A stretch of DNA of 64,000 nucleotides, from assembly GCA_010672825.2 (NCBI GenBank), contig JAAHFU020000003.1:620001-684000 (forward strand), given 5' to 3'. The stretch comes from Leptolyngbya sp. SIO1E4. Its GTDB lineage: Bacteria; Cyanobacteriota; Cyanobacteriia; Phormidesmidales; Phormidesmidaceae. The position numbers and the translations under genes are program-made. Below are positions 35,441 through 44,585 of the stretch, piece by piece. The notes beneath the pieces are model-generated. The model had not been told where the DNA came from and made no database searches. It saw nothing but the letters and a program-made list of their open reading frames with translations. Numbering within the stretch: position 1 is the first letter of the stretch; every line of letters begins with the position of its first letter.

Positions 35441-36601
35441 ATGCGGATTGCCTACGTTTGTGCCGATCCTGGGATTCCTGTCTTTGGGCAAAAAGGCTGC
35501 TCTATTCACGTGCAAGAGGTGATCCGAGCCTTGCGCCATCAGGGGGCAACGGTGGATCTGTTTGCCGTGCATTTAGGGGGGGCTCCTGCGGCTGATTTGG
35601 CTGATCTGACGGTGCATTCTCTGCCCCCCATCTCTAAAGGTCAAGCCGCTGTCAGAGAAAAGATAGCCCTCTCTATCAATCCCAGCGTATGGATGGATCT
35701 AAAGCTAACAGGGCCTTTTGACTTGATCTACGAACGCTATTCCCTGTGGAGCTACAGTGCTATGGAGTTTGCCCAGATCATGGGCATTCCCGGTTTGCTA
35801 GAGGTGAATGCTCCCCTGATTGAAGAACAGGCCCAGCATCGAGAATTGGTGCATCGAGACGAGGCTGAGAAAGTCGCTGCTCGAGCTTTTCAGGCCGCTA
35901 GTCAGCTGATCGCCGTGTCCCAAGAAGTCAAGCACTACCTGACTCGCTGGGGAATCGCAGACAAGGTGCATGTCACCCCCAATGGCGTGAATCATCACCG
36001 CTTTCCCGAAACCCTGCAGCCCACGATTGCCAAAGCTGCCAACACCTTTACTGTGGGCTTTGTGGGCTCTCTCAAACCCTGGCATGGCCTACACCATTTA
36101 GTCGAAGCCTTCACGCAGCTATACCAGCAGGTGCCCCAAGCGCGTCTGCTCATTGTGGGAGACGGCCCCCAGCGAGACGCCCTAGTTGCAGAGCTGAAGC
36201 AGCGGGGATTGCAATCGGTCACCTGCCTGACCGGAGCCGTCTCTCCCGAGCAAATTCCCGGCCTGCTGGCATCTATGGATGTCGCGGTGGCCCCCTACCC
36301 CGCCAGTTCCAACTTCTATTTCTCGCCACTCAAGGTAGTGGAATATATGGCGGCAGGGTTGCCTGTGGTGGTCAGCAGCAGAGGGCAACTGCTTGATTTG
36401 GTCACCGATGGGAGCACTGGATTGCTGTGCCCCCCTGGCGATGAAACCGCGTTAGCGATCGCCCTAGAGCAGCTGTGGCAATCGCCTCAACTGCGGCAGC
36501 GTCTAGGACAAGCGGCGCGACAATACATTTTGGCTCACCATACCTGGGACGCGGTGGCACAACAAGTACTTGCGATCGCCCAAACCCCTATCACGGCATG
36601 A
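35441..36601 (+). CDS. Glycosyltransferase family 4
   Basis: 386 residues, GT-B fold, GT4. The N-terminal domain starts RIAYVCADPGIPVFGQKGCSIHVQEVIRAL, a donor-side glycine and His pattern. The C-terminal domain contains VGFVGSLKPWHGLHHLVEAF, LIVGDGPQRDAL and FSPLKVVEYMAAGLPVVVSSRGQL with the usual Glu residues. AGGAGGTG, overlapping the end of the previous gene, is a clear ribosome-binding site for the ATG at 35441. The substrate is unknown. It is probably the third sugar-adding step of the same pathway and precedes the ABC exporter by 94 bp. Confidence 0.92.
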   Translation: MRIAYVCADPGIPVFGQKGCSIHVQEVIRALRHQGATVDLFAVHLGGAPAADLADLTVHSLPPISKGQAAVREKIALSINPSVWMDLKLTGPFDLIYERYSLWSYSAMEFAQIMGIPGLLEVNAPLIEEQAQHRELVHRDEAEKVAARAFQAASQLIAVSQEVKHYLTRWGIADKVHVTPNGVNHHRFPETLQPTIAKAANTFTVGFVGSLKPWHGLHHLVEAFTQLYQQVPQARLLIVGDGPQRDALVAELKQRGLQSVTCLTGAVSPEQIPGLLASMDVAVAPYPASSNFYFSPLKVVEYMAAGLPVVVSSRGQLLDLVTDGSTGLLCPPGDETALAIALEQLWQSPQLRQRLGQAARQYILAHHTWDAVAQQVLAIAQTPITA

Positions 36602-36695
36602 TCCACCCCGTCTCGATGCCTGCTGTCTCTGCACCTCCCCCCTCTACATGCTGTCTCGACATCAGCTTGGTGCCCCATTTCACAAGGATCGTTGA

Positions 36696-38531
36696 ATGAT
36701 GAATCGATCACCCTCCCAACCCAAACCTGGCCCCGGATTATGGCGGGTAATGGGGACCTTCTGGCCCTGTGTGCGCTCACAATGGCGATTGCTGGTGATT
36801 TCTGGCATCGCACTATTAGCCAATGTGGGCTTGCGAATACTAGAACCCTGGCCCCTGAAGTTTGTCTTCGACTATGTGCTGATTCCAGCCCGGGGCGGCA
36901 GCACCGATCTCTTACCGGGGCTGGCAACCCTAGACCCGATATGGCTGCTGACGGCAGTGGCGATGAGTGTTGTGGTCATTGCCGGGCTGCGGGCGATGGC
37001 GGCTTACTGGAGCACGGTCAGCTTAGCGATCTTGGGCAGTCGAGTCATGACCCAGGTGCGCAATCAGCTTTACCAGCATCTTCAACGGCTGTCTCTGAGA
37101 TACCACAGTCAGGCCCGGAGTGGTGACCTGATTGTGCGAGTCAGCAGCGATGCCAGCCGCTTGCAGGAGATCTTGCTGACGGCGGCATTGCCGCTGCTGG
37201 TCAGTGTTCTGACCTTAACCGGGATGGTTGCCGTTATGGCTTGGTTAGACCTGAAGCTGACCCTCCTGTCTCTGGTGACGTTCCCGCTATTTTGGCTGGC
37301 GGCCACTCGCCTCAGCCGTCGGATTCGCCATGTCTCATTGCAGCAGCGACAGCGGGAAGGGGCAGTCGCCGCAACAGCAGCGGAATCTCTGGCTGCCATC
37401 AAGCTCGTGCAGGCACTGTCCCTAGAACAGGCCTTTGCCAATGTGTTTGCCCAGCAAAACCGCCTCAGTTTGGAAGAAAGCGTTGAGACTAAGCGGTTAA
37501 CGGCGCACCTGGAGCGCACTGTAGATGTGGTGATTGCCCTTGGGACGGCCTTCGTCATGTGGTATGGGGCCCGGCTGGTGGTTCAAGATGCGCTCTCACC
37601 GGGGGATGTGCTAGTGTTTTTGACCTACTTAAAGAATGCCTTTAAGCCCGTGCAAAACTTTGCCAAATACACTGGACGCCTTGCAAAAGCGGCGGCGTCT
37701 GGGGAACGCATTCTCAACGTGCTAGAGCAGCAGCCAGAGGTGTGCGATCGCCCTAATGCTCGTCCTGCCCCAATCTTTCGGGGGGCTGTGCGCCTGGAAA
37801 ATTTGCACTTTGGCTATGAACCCGGTCATCCAATCTTGCAGGGGGTTTCTCTCTCGGTGCAGCCCGGCCAGCGAATAGCCATAGTGGGGCCTTCCGGCAG
37901 CGGCAAGTCTACCCTGATGAGCCTGATGATGCGCCTGTATGACCCCACCGCTGGGCGGGTGCTGATTGATGGCCGCGACATCCGCAACTATACCCTGGAA
38001 AGCCTGCGTCCTCAGATCAGCGTGGTGTTGCAAGACAGCCTGTTGTTTGCCGCCACCGTGCGGGAAAACATCGCCTACGGGGTTGCTGGGGTCAGCGATA
38101 GCGAGATTGAAGCCGCCGCTCGCCTGGCCAATGCCCATGGGTTCATCACGGCCCTACCCCAGGGGTACGACACCGTCGTTGGAGAACGCGGCGCAACCCT
38201 ATCTGGCGGGCAGCGGCAGCGCCTGGCGATCGCCCGCGCCGCCCTGCGCCGCACCCCAATTCTGCTCCTGGATGAGCCCACCACCGGTCTGGATAACGCC
38301 AATGAGCAGGCGGTGGTCGAGGCTCTGCGCAGGCTTTCCCGAGGTCGTACCACCTTCTTGATCACCCATGACCTGCATCTGGCCACCCAAGCCGACCACA
38401 TCCTTTACCTAGAACAAGGGCGCGTGCTCGAGCAAGGCACCCACGCCAAACTCATGCGCCGCAATGGCCCCTACTCCACGTTGTATCGCATGCAATCAGC
38501 CCTTCGAGATGAGTTAGTTTCCGTCGCTTGA
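36696..38531 (+). CDS. ABC exporter, fused permease and ATPase
   Basis: 611 residues. A six-helix exporter-type membrane domain (about residues 15-310) is fused to an ATPase domain: Walker A IVGPSGSGKSTL, Q-loop SVVLQDSLLF, signature TLSGGQRQRLAIARAAL, Walker B ILLLDEPTTGLD and switch LITHDLHL. This is the MsbA/MdlB-like half-transporter design and works as a dimer. Placed after three glycosyltransferases, it likely flips or exports the glycan or glycolipid they build; that is inference. No peptidase or substrate-binding domain is attached. Confidence 0.9.
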   Translation: MMNRSPSQPKPGPGLWRVMGTFWPCVRSQWRLLVISGIALLANVGLRILEPWPLKFVFDYVLIPARGGSTDLLPGLATLDPIWLLTAVAMSVVVIAGLRAMAAYWSTVSLAILGSRVMTQVRNQLYQHLQRLSLRYHSQARSGDLIVRVSSDASRLQEILLTAALPLLVSVLTLTGMVAVMAWLDLKLTLLSLVTFPLFWLAATRLSRRIRHVSLQQRQREGAVAATAAESLAAIKLVQALSLEQAFANVFAQQNRLSLEESVETKRLTAHLERTVDVVIALGTAFVMWYGARLVVQDALSPGDVLVFLTYLKNAFKPVQNFAKYTGRLAKAAASGERILNVLEQQPEVCDRPNARPAPIFRGAVRLENLHFGYEPGHPILQGVSLSVQPGQRIAIVGPSGSGKSTLMSLMMRLYDPTAGRVLIDGRDIRNYTLESLRPQISVVLQDSLLFAATVRENIAYGVAGVSDSEIEAAARLANAHGFITALPQGYDTVVGERGATLSGGQRQRLAIARAALRRTPILLLDEPTTGLDNANEQAVVEALRRLSRGRTTFLITHDLHLATQADHILYLEQGRVLEQGTHAKLMRRNGPYSTLYRMQSALRDELVSVA

Positions 38532-38611
38532 GGGCTTATCCAGATCTACGAATCCTGTTCAATCAGGTGCAGTTTATACCAATTCTCCAAATCAGCGCTA
38601 CACATCGCCAC

Positions 38612-38660
38612 CCCACCGCCTGCGGCACCTCCCTTTGCAAAGGGGCGGCTGGGAGGGGTC
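38612..38660. repeat. Large intergenic palindromic repeat
   Basis: The palindrome CCCTTTGCAAAGGG (38631-38644) sits inside a longer arm pair, CCCC..CCGCC on the left and GGCGG..GGGAGGGG on the right. The whole could fold into one long hairpin between the exporter and the phosphotransferase genes. This kind of sequence recurs in cyanobacterial spacers and may be a MITE-like repeat. Confidence 0.5.
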
Positions 38661-38761
38661 TGATCTGTCGCTTTAGAAACGAGAACGGGGATTAGTCAAC
38701 GCAAGCGACATCCCTTTGCCTTTTGCCATACCTCCTCTCTTTGCCTTCCGTTATCCCTTCA

Positions 38762-39850
38762 ATGACATCTCACGCTCTATTAGAAAACGCCCGTGATCTC
38801 CAGCAAGCCCAAACTCGCCTGCAGGACGTGATTCCAAGCCTACGCCGGGTGATTAGCGCCACCGTAGTGCGCCATAAGCCCGGTCGTCGTGCCCTGATTG
38901 AATACCGCCTCAACACCTCCACTGGCCCCCTCACTCTGCTGGGTAAACTGCGCTTCAAAGGCACCGACTGGGCCAGTTATCGTCTGCAGCAAACCCTGTG
39001 GAATCAAGGCTTTGCTGCAGACAGCCCAGACAGCATCTCCGTCCCCGAGCCGATGGGCGTTATCCCTGACTGGCACCTGTGGCTCCAGCGCAAGGTTCCT
39101 GGCGTCCCCGCGACTGAGCTACTGCCCACCCCTGCTGGTGTGCCCCTGGCCAGCTGCATTGCCACCCTGGCTCACAAACTGCATCAAACCCCCATCTCCA
39201 CGCCTAAAACCCATACCCTTGCTGACGAACTGCGCATCCTCCACGAACGGCTCCCGCTGGTTGCCCAGCAACACCCTCAATGGGAAGCTCGCATTGCCCA
39301 AATCCTCAACACCTGCGATACCCTCACCCAAGACAGCTCCCTCCATCTTCCCCCCTCTCCCCCTCCCCCCCTCCACTCATCCACCCATCCCCCCTGCCGC
39401 GCTCTCACCCTCATCCACCGCGACTTCTATGCCGATCAGGTGCTCGTAGATCGCGATCGCCTCTGGCTGGTCGATCTCGATCTCTGCTGCCAAGGCGATC
39501 CGGCCCTGGATATTGGCAACTTCATTGCCCACATTACAGAACAGAGCCTGCGGCAGATGGGCAATCCAGCAGCAATGGCTGAACGAGAGGCTGCGTTGCG
39601 AGAAGCATTTATTGAGGCCCAGCTTTCCTCTATCAGGCGTTCTGATTCAGGGACCCAACCCCTTGACCCTGATGTCAGAGCTGGGGTGCAAGCGAACCCT
39701 CTACGGTGGGCAATTGAGCTTTACACGGTGCTCACCCTGGTGCGCCATATCCACATCAGCACTGGCATTGCCGCTCGTCGTCCCTACACTGAGGCAATTC
39801 TGACGCTCTGTGAGACTCGAATTCGAGACTTGCTGACGGCCCCACGTTAA
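38762..39850 (+). CDS. Aminoglycoside-phosphotransferase-fold protein
   Basis: 362 residues from an ATG at 38762; a TTG at 38723 would add 13. The kinase-like fold shows at LTLIHRDFYADQVLVDRDRLWLVDLDLCCQGDPALDIGNF (split: Brenner motif from about residue 218, metal-binding DLD shortly after). The catalytic Asp of HxD is present, but the usual Asn five residues later is Gln. A low-complexity Pro/Ser/His insert (PPSPPPPLHSSTHPP) precedes the motif. It is more likely a small-molecule or sugar kinase of the preceding glycan pathway than an antibiotic resistance enzyme. It lies on the same strand as that block. Confidence 0.75.
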   Translation: MTSHALLENARDLQQAQTRLQDVIPSLRRVISATVVRHKPGRRALIEYRLNTSTGPLTLLGKLRFKGTDWASYRLQQTLWNQGFAADSPDSISVPEPMGVIPDWHLWLQRKVPGVPATELLPTPAGVPLASCIATLAHKLHQTPISTPKTHTLADELRILHERLPLVAQQHPQWEARIAQILNTCDTLTQDSSLHLPPSPPPPLHSSTHPPCRALTLIHRDFYADQVLVDRDRLWLVDLDLCCQGDPALDIGNFIAHITEQSLRQMGNPAAMAEREAALREAFIEAQLSSIRRSDSGTQPLDPDVRAGVQANPLRWAIELYTVLTLVRHIHISTGIAARRPYTEAILTLCETRIRDLLTAPR

Positions 39851-39874
39851 CGATTAGACTGAACCACGCTATCT

Positions 39875-41887
39875 CTAACGCCGTTTGACGGATGGGGTGA
39901 GCCAGTCTTGAGTTTCAGAGTTGGTGAGCCTGAGATCTAACTTGATGTATTCCTGTTGGGTGGCCTGGAGAATATGAGACATGTGGACGGCCGTCTCAGC
40001 TTCCGCTGCCAGAAATGCGGCATTCATGGCAATGGAGCGAATATTACCACCCGAAACATTCAGGTTGCCCAGTCTCTCATACTTCAAGGCTGCCGTCGGC
40101 GTATTGGCTGGGAAAATGCGTCGCCAAATTTCAGTGCGAGACTGTTTGTTGGGGAAGGGAAAATCTACGATGAACCGTAGTCGCCGCATAAAGGCTTGAT
40201 CCAGCGACTTTTTCAAGTTCGTGGTTAAAATCGCTAACCCTTGAAAGGCTTCCATCCGCTGCAGCAGATAGCTGACTTCTACATTGGCGTGGCGATCGTG
40301 GCTATCTTTGACTTCCGTTCGTTTGCCAAACAGGGCATCGGCTTCGTCAAAGAGCAAAACGGCTCCTCCGGCTTCCGCTGCATCAAAAATTCGGCGCAGG
40401 TTCTTTTCGGTTTCCCCAATGTATTTACTCACCACCGCACTCAAATCAATCCGGTAGAGATCAAGGTGAAGCTCCTGAGCCAGGACTTCTGCAGCAAGGG
40501 TTTTTCCAGTACCACTTTCTCCTGAAAACAGCGCACTGATGCCCAAACCGCGCTGGCTGCGACCGGCAAACCCCCATTCCTGATAGACTTTAGCCCGTTG
40601 CCGCACATGAATAGCAATGTTGTGGAGCACGGCCATTTGCGGTTCGGGCAGGACAAGATCAGCCCATGCGGCATGGGATTCAATCCGCTGGGCAAGATCT
40701 TCCAAGTGAGGGCGGGTTTGCACCCGGCAATAATGCCAGAGCTGCTGCAGTGTCGGTGCATCGGTCGGGGTATCTGGGGTTGGCCCGGCTTGCGCCGATG
40801 CACAAGCGGTCTGAATTGCAGCGGCACTCAGGTTGAACTGCGCCACCAGAGCCCCTAATTGACCATTCAAGTCAGCTGGAGTGGCTAAGTGAGTCTGCCA
40901 GAGCGCATGCTGCTCAGGTCGGGTGAGGGCATTGACATCCAGCGTTAGGACAGTTCGTTGGGGCTGGGGCAAGCGATCGCGACTGCTGACAATGAGGGGA
41001 ATATCCAACAATTCCATAAATTCTAGAATGGCTGCTTCCCGCTGGGGTTCCACCAGATTGGCTTCGTGGCAATCCAGAAGCACCGCACTATTGAGGAGTA
41101 AGGCTTCGCGCAGACAGTGCTGGGCCAGCTGGTAGCGATCGCGCCCATTCCCTGGTAAAGCACCACCTTTCACCTGGGCCAAATTCCACCCCTGCTGCTG
41201 ACAGGCTGCCGCCGCGATCGCCTGCTTCGCCTGCCGATCTATTCCACACAGTTGCAGCACGGGCGGTGCACCCCCCGCCTGTTGCCAGGTAGCCGCGACG
41301 CGATCGGCCAGGGCCTGGTGGGAGGGGGGTAAAGGCTGCGCCAATGGGGTTGATACGGTAGACCAAATGCCCTGCAGTTGTGCCTCGGAAGCAGGCTCAT
41401 TCAGGAGATAACAAAGAATGCGGCGATTAATGCGCAGGGGGGCATGGGTCAGGGCAACGGCCTCCCCCAGCTCAATCAGTTGCCACCGTTGCAACGGCCC
41501 TTCTGCCGACAGAATGCGAGCGTCGCTAGTAGGGAGCGCAGCGAGGGCCAGCCCGAGGGTGGGGTAATTCCGGTTTGGCGCACGATTAGCCGTCAAGCAC
41601 AGGCTCTCGAAACGGGGGTCCAGCTCCATTCCCACGCACAAAAGCAACGTGTCTTGTTCACAGGGGTTGAGGTGAAAAAGCTGACCGAGGCGATCGAACG
41701 GGGCCGGATGGGTTTCCAGAACTGCGGCCACTTCAGGGGCAAGGTCTACTTCAACGTCGAGGCTCCCCGCTGCAGAGCTGCTGCTGAACCCTTCAATGTA
41801 GTGGGTCAGGATTTTGTGCAGGCGGGCGATGTGGGCCAGCAAATACTGACGATTGGCACTGTGCCAAGTGAGGGTGGGGGGCGACAT
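39875..41887 (-). CDS. AAA ATPase of the type linked to contractile injection systems
   Basis: 670 residues. Residues 1-200 are a helical N-terminal region. Residues about 205-350 look like a degenerate AAA module with no good Walker A (VLQLCGIDRQAKQAIAAAAC, then SAVLLDCHEANLVEPQRE). Residues about 440-640 are an active module: Walker A FSGESGTGKT (about 455), Walker B VLLFDEADALFGKR (about 512), sensor LTTNLKK and the arginine segment FMRRLRF. This two-module layout matches AAA ATPases encoded in eCIS (Afp/PVC-like) loci, where they are thought to assist assembly. The divergent neighbour is a DUF4157 protein, another eCIS-linked family. Confidence 0.82.
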   Translation of the reverse strand: MSPPTLTWHSANRQYLLAHIARLHKILTHYIEGFSSSSAAGSLDVEVDLAPEVAAVLETHPAPFDRLGQLFHLNPCEQDTLLLCVGMELDPRFESLCLTANRAPNRNYPTLGLALAALPTSDARILSAEGPLQRWQLIELGEAVALTHAPLRINRRILCYLLNEPASEAQLQGIWSTVSTPLAQPLPPSHQALADRVAATWQQAGGAPPVLQLCGIDRQAKQAIAAAACQQQGWNLAQVKGGALPGNGRDRYQLAQHCLREALLLNSAVLLDCHEANLVEPQREAAILEFMELLDIPLIVSSRDRLPQPQRTVLTLDVNALTRPEQHALWQTHLATPADLNGQLGALVAQFNLSAAAIQTACASAQAGPTPDTPTDAPTLQQLWHYCRVQTRPHLEDLAQRIESHAAWADLVLPEPQMAVLHNIAIHVRQRAKVYQEWGFAGRSQRGLGISALFSGESGTGKTLAAEVLAQELHLDLYRIDLSAVVSKYIGETEKNLRRIFDAAEAGGAVLLFDEADALFGKRTEVKDSHDRHANVEVSYLLQRMEAFQGLAILTTNLKKSLDQAFMRRLRFIVDFPFPNKQSRTEIWRRIFPANTPTAALKYERLGNLNVSGGNIRSIAMNAAFLAAEAETAVHMSHILQATQQEYIKLDLRLTNSETQDWLTPSVKRR

Positions 41888-42061
41888 AGGATTCCCCTAG
41901 GAAGTTTTGCCCCAGGATAAATCACCGAGACAGAGACTGCAGTAATTTCCCATGAAGAAACGTTTGCTCTAACCCCCTTTCAGCCTACCGAATAGGTATA
42001 GTGAGGCATTGATGGTGTTCCCGTTCCAGTTGTTAAGTTACTAGAACCCAGGAAACTCCTG

Positions 42062-44308
42062 ATGTCCCACGAATATACTGCTGCCCAGGCGATCGACTCT
42101 GCCTGGGTACCCCCTGCTCCTGTTCCGCAGGTGAAACCTGGATTTGGGAAAGCGGGTCAAGATTTTATCCAGCGCGATTCGGAAAAGGGCGCGTTAACTC
42201 AGGGGCCAGAGTGGGGGCAGCCGACGGCTGAGTTAGCCACCCCTGAATTGGCAGCCGGAACAGCCGCAAGCAGCAACCCATTTGCACCACTTGCACCTGG
42301 GTCACAGGTGACGCCGCTACAGCGGCTGTGTGAGACGTTTGACTCGGTCAGTGAGGCGGCTGAGAAGCCAAGTCAGAAGTCTCTCAATAATCCGATCCAA
42401 ACCAAGCTGACCATCGGCGCACCCAATGACCCCTATGAGCAAGAGGCGGATCGGGTAGCGCGGCAGGTAGTGAATCAGATCCATTCCCCAAGTGCCACCG
42501 CGCAACCAATCCAGCGGATGCCTGTGGGGACGGGTGGGCAACCAATTGCAGTGATGCGCAGCGAGGCGGGGGAAGCAACGGCGGCGAGTGCCGATGTAGA
42601 GCAGCGGATTCAGCGAAGTCGAGGCAAAGGGCAACCGCTAACGGATAGCGTGCGGGGGCCAATGGAGCAAGCATTTGGGACAAATTTTAGTGGGGTGAGT
42701 ATCCATGGGGATACGAGCCCAGACGCGGATGGGTTAAATCAGGATTTAGGGGCACGAGCGTTTACAACGGGGCAGGATATTTTCTTTAAGCGGGGGGAGT
42801 ATCAGCCGGGGACGAGGGGTGGGCAGGCGTTGTTGGCGCATGAGTTGACGTATGTGGTGCAGCAGAGTGGCGGCAGAATGCATACAGTTCAAGCAAAGCA
42901 AGAACAACTTGCAGTAAAAGCAAACACAATGCCACAGGAGGAAGAAGTTATCAGCGCAGCGGGTAACAAGCTTGGCAAAGAAGAAGAAAAAGGACTGGAA
43001 ATCACCCGAGCACCAAAAGGCATCCAGCGAAAATGGATAAAGAAATTGCGCGGAGATAAACATGGAGTAGGACTTTGGAAACAGGAGAAGGAAGACAACG
43101 AGAGACGGAAAAACGGCTGGTATCAGGCAGATAAAAACTTCACAGAATTTAAAGAGGAAAAAATATCCAAGGAAACAGTGCAACAGATCGTTGGTGGTGA
43201 CCGAATCGTGTGGGTTCGACCATGGCAGGTCGTCATAAACGATAATGATAAACAGTTAAAGGTCGAGAATATAGATCTGGAGAAAGTTCTAACAGAGGTC
43301 AGGGGGATCTGGAAAGAAGCCAATATCAGTATTCAGTACCAAGCAGAGAGAGAGTTGGAAATCCAGATCAATGGCTTCCAAAACATGAAGCACGAAGAAG
43401 TAATAAAGCAATTGAACGAGGAAGGAAAAGGAACAATCAACGCTGCGATAGAGGAAGATCAGAAAAAAGGCGAAGAGGGTGTACAGCTATTATTTACCCC
43501 AGAATATGGCCCCTGGGGTTTGACATTTCGGGACAATAAGATATTCAGCGGGGCTGTATGTTATGTGACTACCGATAGCGCAATACAAAGCAGGAGTAAC
43601 CAAAGAGACAAGCGTGGTGAAACTCCAGAAGATCAAGCTGATCTCCAAGTGTCGATAGATGCCGCGCATGAACTAGGGCATGCGCTGGGCTTAGAACACG
43701 ACAGAAGAAGCTCAAACGAGTTGATGCAAACTAAGGCGTATTACCAGTTAGGCCCGACAAAAGAGCGTGCAGAAGAATTCAATAAGGAGGCAATGGAGAA
43801 GGCAGAGAAGAAGGGGAAGGTGAAGAAAAACGAGTCAGAACTATGGATATATACCAAAGAAGAAAAGTCATGCATTGCAGTTGGTGATATGAAAGAGTAT
43901 GCCAAACTCGCCAAATACAAGGAAACCCATTACGCTGAATACGATAAATACTATTATGAGAAGGAGGAAGCCGGTTACTACTATATCGGGAAATTCGGAG
44001 AAGTTGTGAAGGTGCCAAAACTGGTCGGATTAAGTAAAGAAGAGGCCGAGCAGAAAGCAAACGAGGAGCATCCAAACCACGGAGGCATATACAAGCGTAA
44101 TGGGTATTGGGAAGCATTTCGCGGGAAGACTTTAACCAAGCAAGATATAGAAGATGCAAGGAAGAAGACGAAAATACCGCAAGAGATAGAACAAGGACAA
44201 GAGATAGAACAGGGGCAGGGAACAAGTAAGCTTTGGGAAGTTGCGCTAATAGGCGGATTCGGCATAGTGGCGCTTGCAATGATACTCTCTAATCTGAAGA
44301 AAAAGTAG
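42062..44308 (+). CDS. DUF4157 protein fused to a metzincin-type peptidase
   Basis: 748 residues. The N-terminal part (about 1-275) is a DUF4157 module: PYEQEADRVARQVVNQI, VRGPMEQAFGTNFSGVSIHGD and GGQALLAHELTYVVQQSGG. The usual second zinc His of HELTH is Tyr here (HELTY, 260-264), so this site is probably inactive. Residues about 330-620 form a different domain with an intact metzincin zinc motif HELGHALGLEHD (536-547) and a downstream LMQTKAY turn. Residues about 725-743 are a hydrophobic helix before KKK. From about 42880 the DNA becomes much more AT- and Lys-rich. It looks like an eCIS payload with an exchanged effector end. Confidence 0.82.
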   Translation: MSHEYTAAQAIDSAWVPPAPVPQVKPGFGKAGQDFIQRDSEKGALTQGPEWGQPTAELATPELAAGTAASSNPFAPLAPGSQVTPLQRLCETFDSVSEAAEKPSQKSLNNPIQTKLTIGAPNDPYEQEADRVARQVVNQIHSPSATAQPIQRMPVGTGGQPIAVMRSEAGEATAASADVEQRIQRSRGKGQPLTDSVRGPMEQAFGTNFSGVSIHGDTSPDADGLNQDLGARAFTTGQDIFFKRGEYQPGTRGGQALLAHELTYVVQQSGGRMHTVQAKQEQLAVKANTMPQEEEVISAAGNKLGKEEEKGLEITRAPKGIQRKWIKKLRGDKHGVGLWKQEKEDNERRKNGWYQADKNFTEFKEEKISKETVQQIVGGDRIVWVRPWQVVINDNDKQLKVENIDLEKVLTEVRGIWKEANISIQYQAERELEIQINGFQNMKHEEVIKQLNEEGKGTINAAIEEDQKKGEEGVQLLFTPEYGPWGLTFRDNKIFSGAVCYVTTDSAIQSRSNQRDKRGETPEDQADLQVSIDAAHELGHALGLEHDRRSSNELMQTKAYYQLGPTKERAEEFNKEAMEKAEKKGKVKKNESELWIYTKEEKSCIAVGDMKEYAKLAKYKETHYAEYDKYYYEKEEAGYYYIGKFGEVVKVPKLVGLSKEEAEQKANEEHPNHGGIYKRNGYWEAFRGKTLTKQDIEDARKKTKIPQEIEQGQEIEQGQGTSKLWEVALIGGFGIVALAMILSNLKKK

Positions 44309-44527
44309 GCTGACGACATGGCTCGGCGTAGTGCGATCACCCCTCTCCTGCTCAGGAATGCATTTTCGCCAGCGTAACGCATCACCTACCGCTTCAAAAC
44401 TGCTTCCTCCATGCCCCACAATTAACTGAGTAAATACCTCGCTCCACATATCGGTGAAAACTCGAATATTTCCAATCTACCACCTGTTGGCATAATCCAT
44501 ACCCCCATAGCGAATAATGAGTTTTGG

Positions 44528-44562
44528 GTAACAAGTAACAAATGACGAGTAGCCAGTAGCCG
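44528..44562 (+). repeat. Heptad repeat block (GTAACAA type), left side of four-helix gene
   Basis: Five units: GTAACAA, GTAACAA, ATGACGA, GTAGCCA, GTAGCCG. The block at 44996-45044 carries the complementary sequence, so the two flank the gene at 44586-44963 as inverted repeats. Confidence 0.7.
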
Positions 44563-44585
44563 GTTTTGAAGGGTGTAATTGGCCT

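Noticed and set aside
44246-44449. 67-codon minus ORF after the DUF4157 gene
   Set aside because: It overlaps the 3' end of a well-supported gene and lies in sequence resembling a common cyanobacterial spacer repeat.
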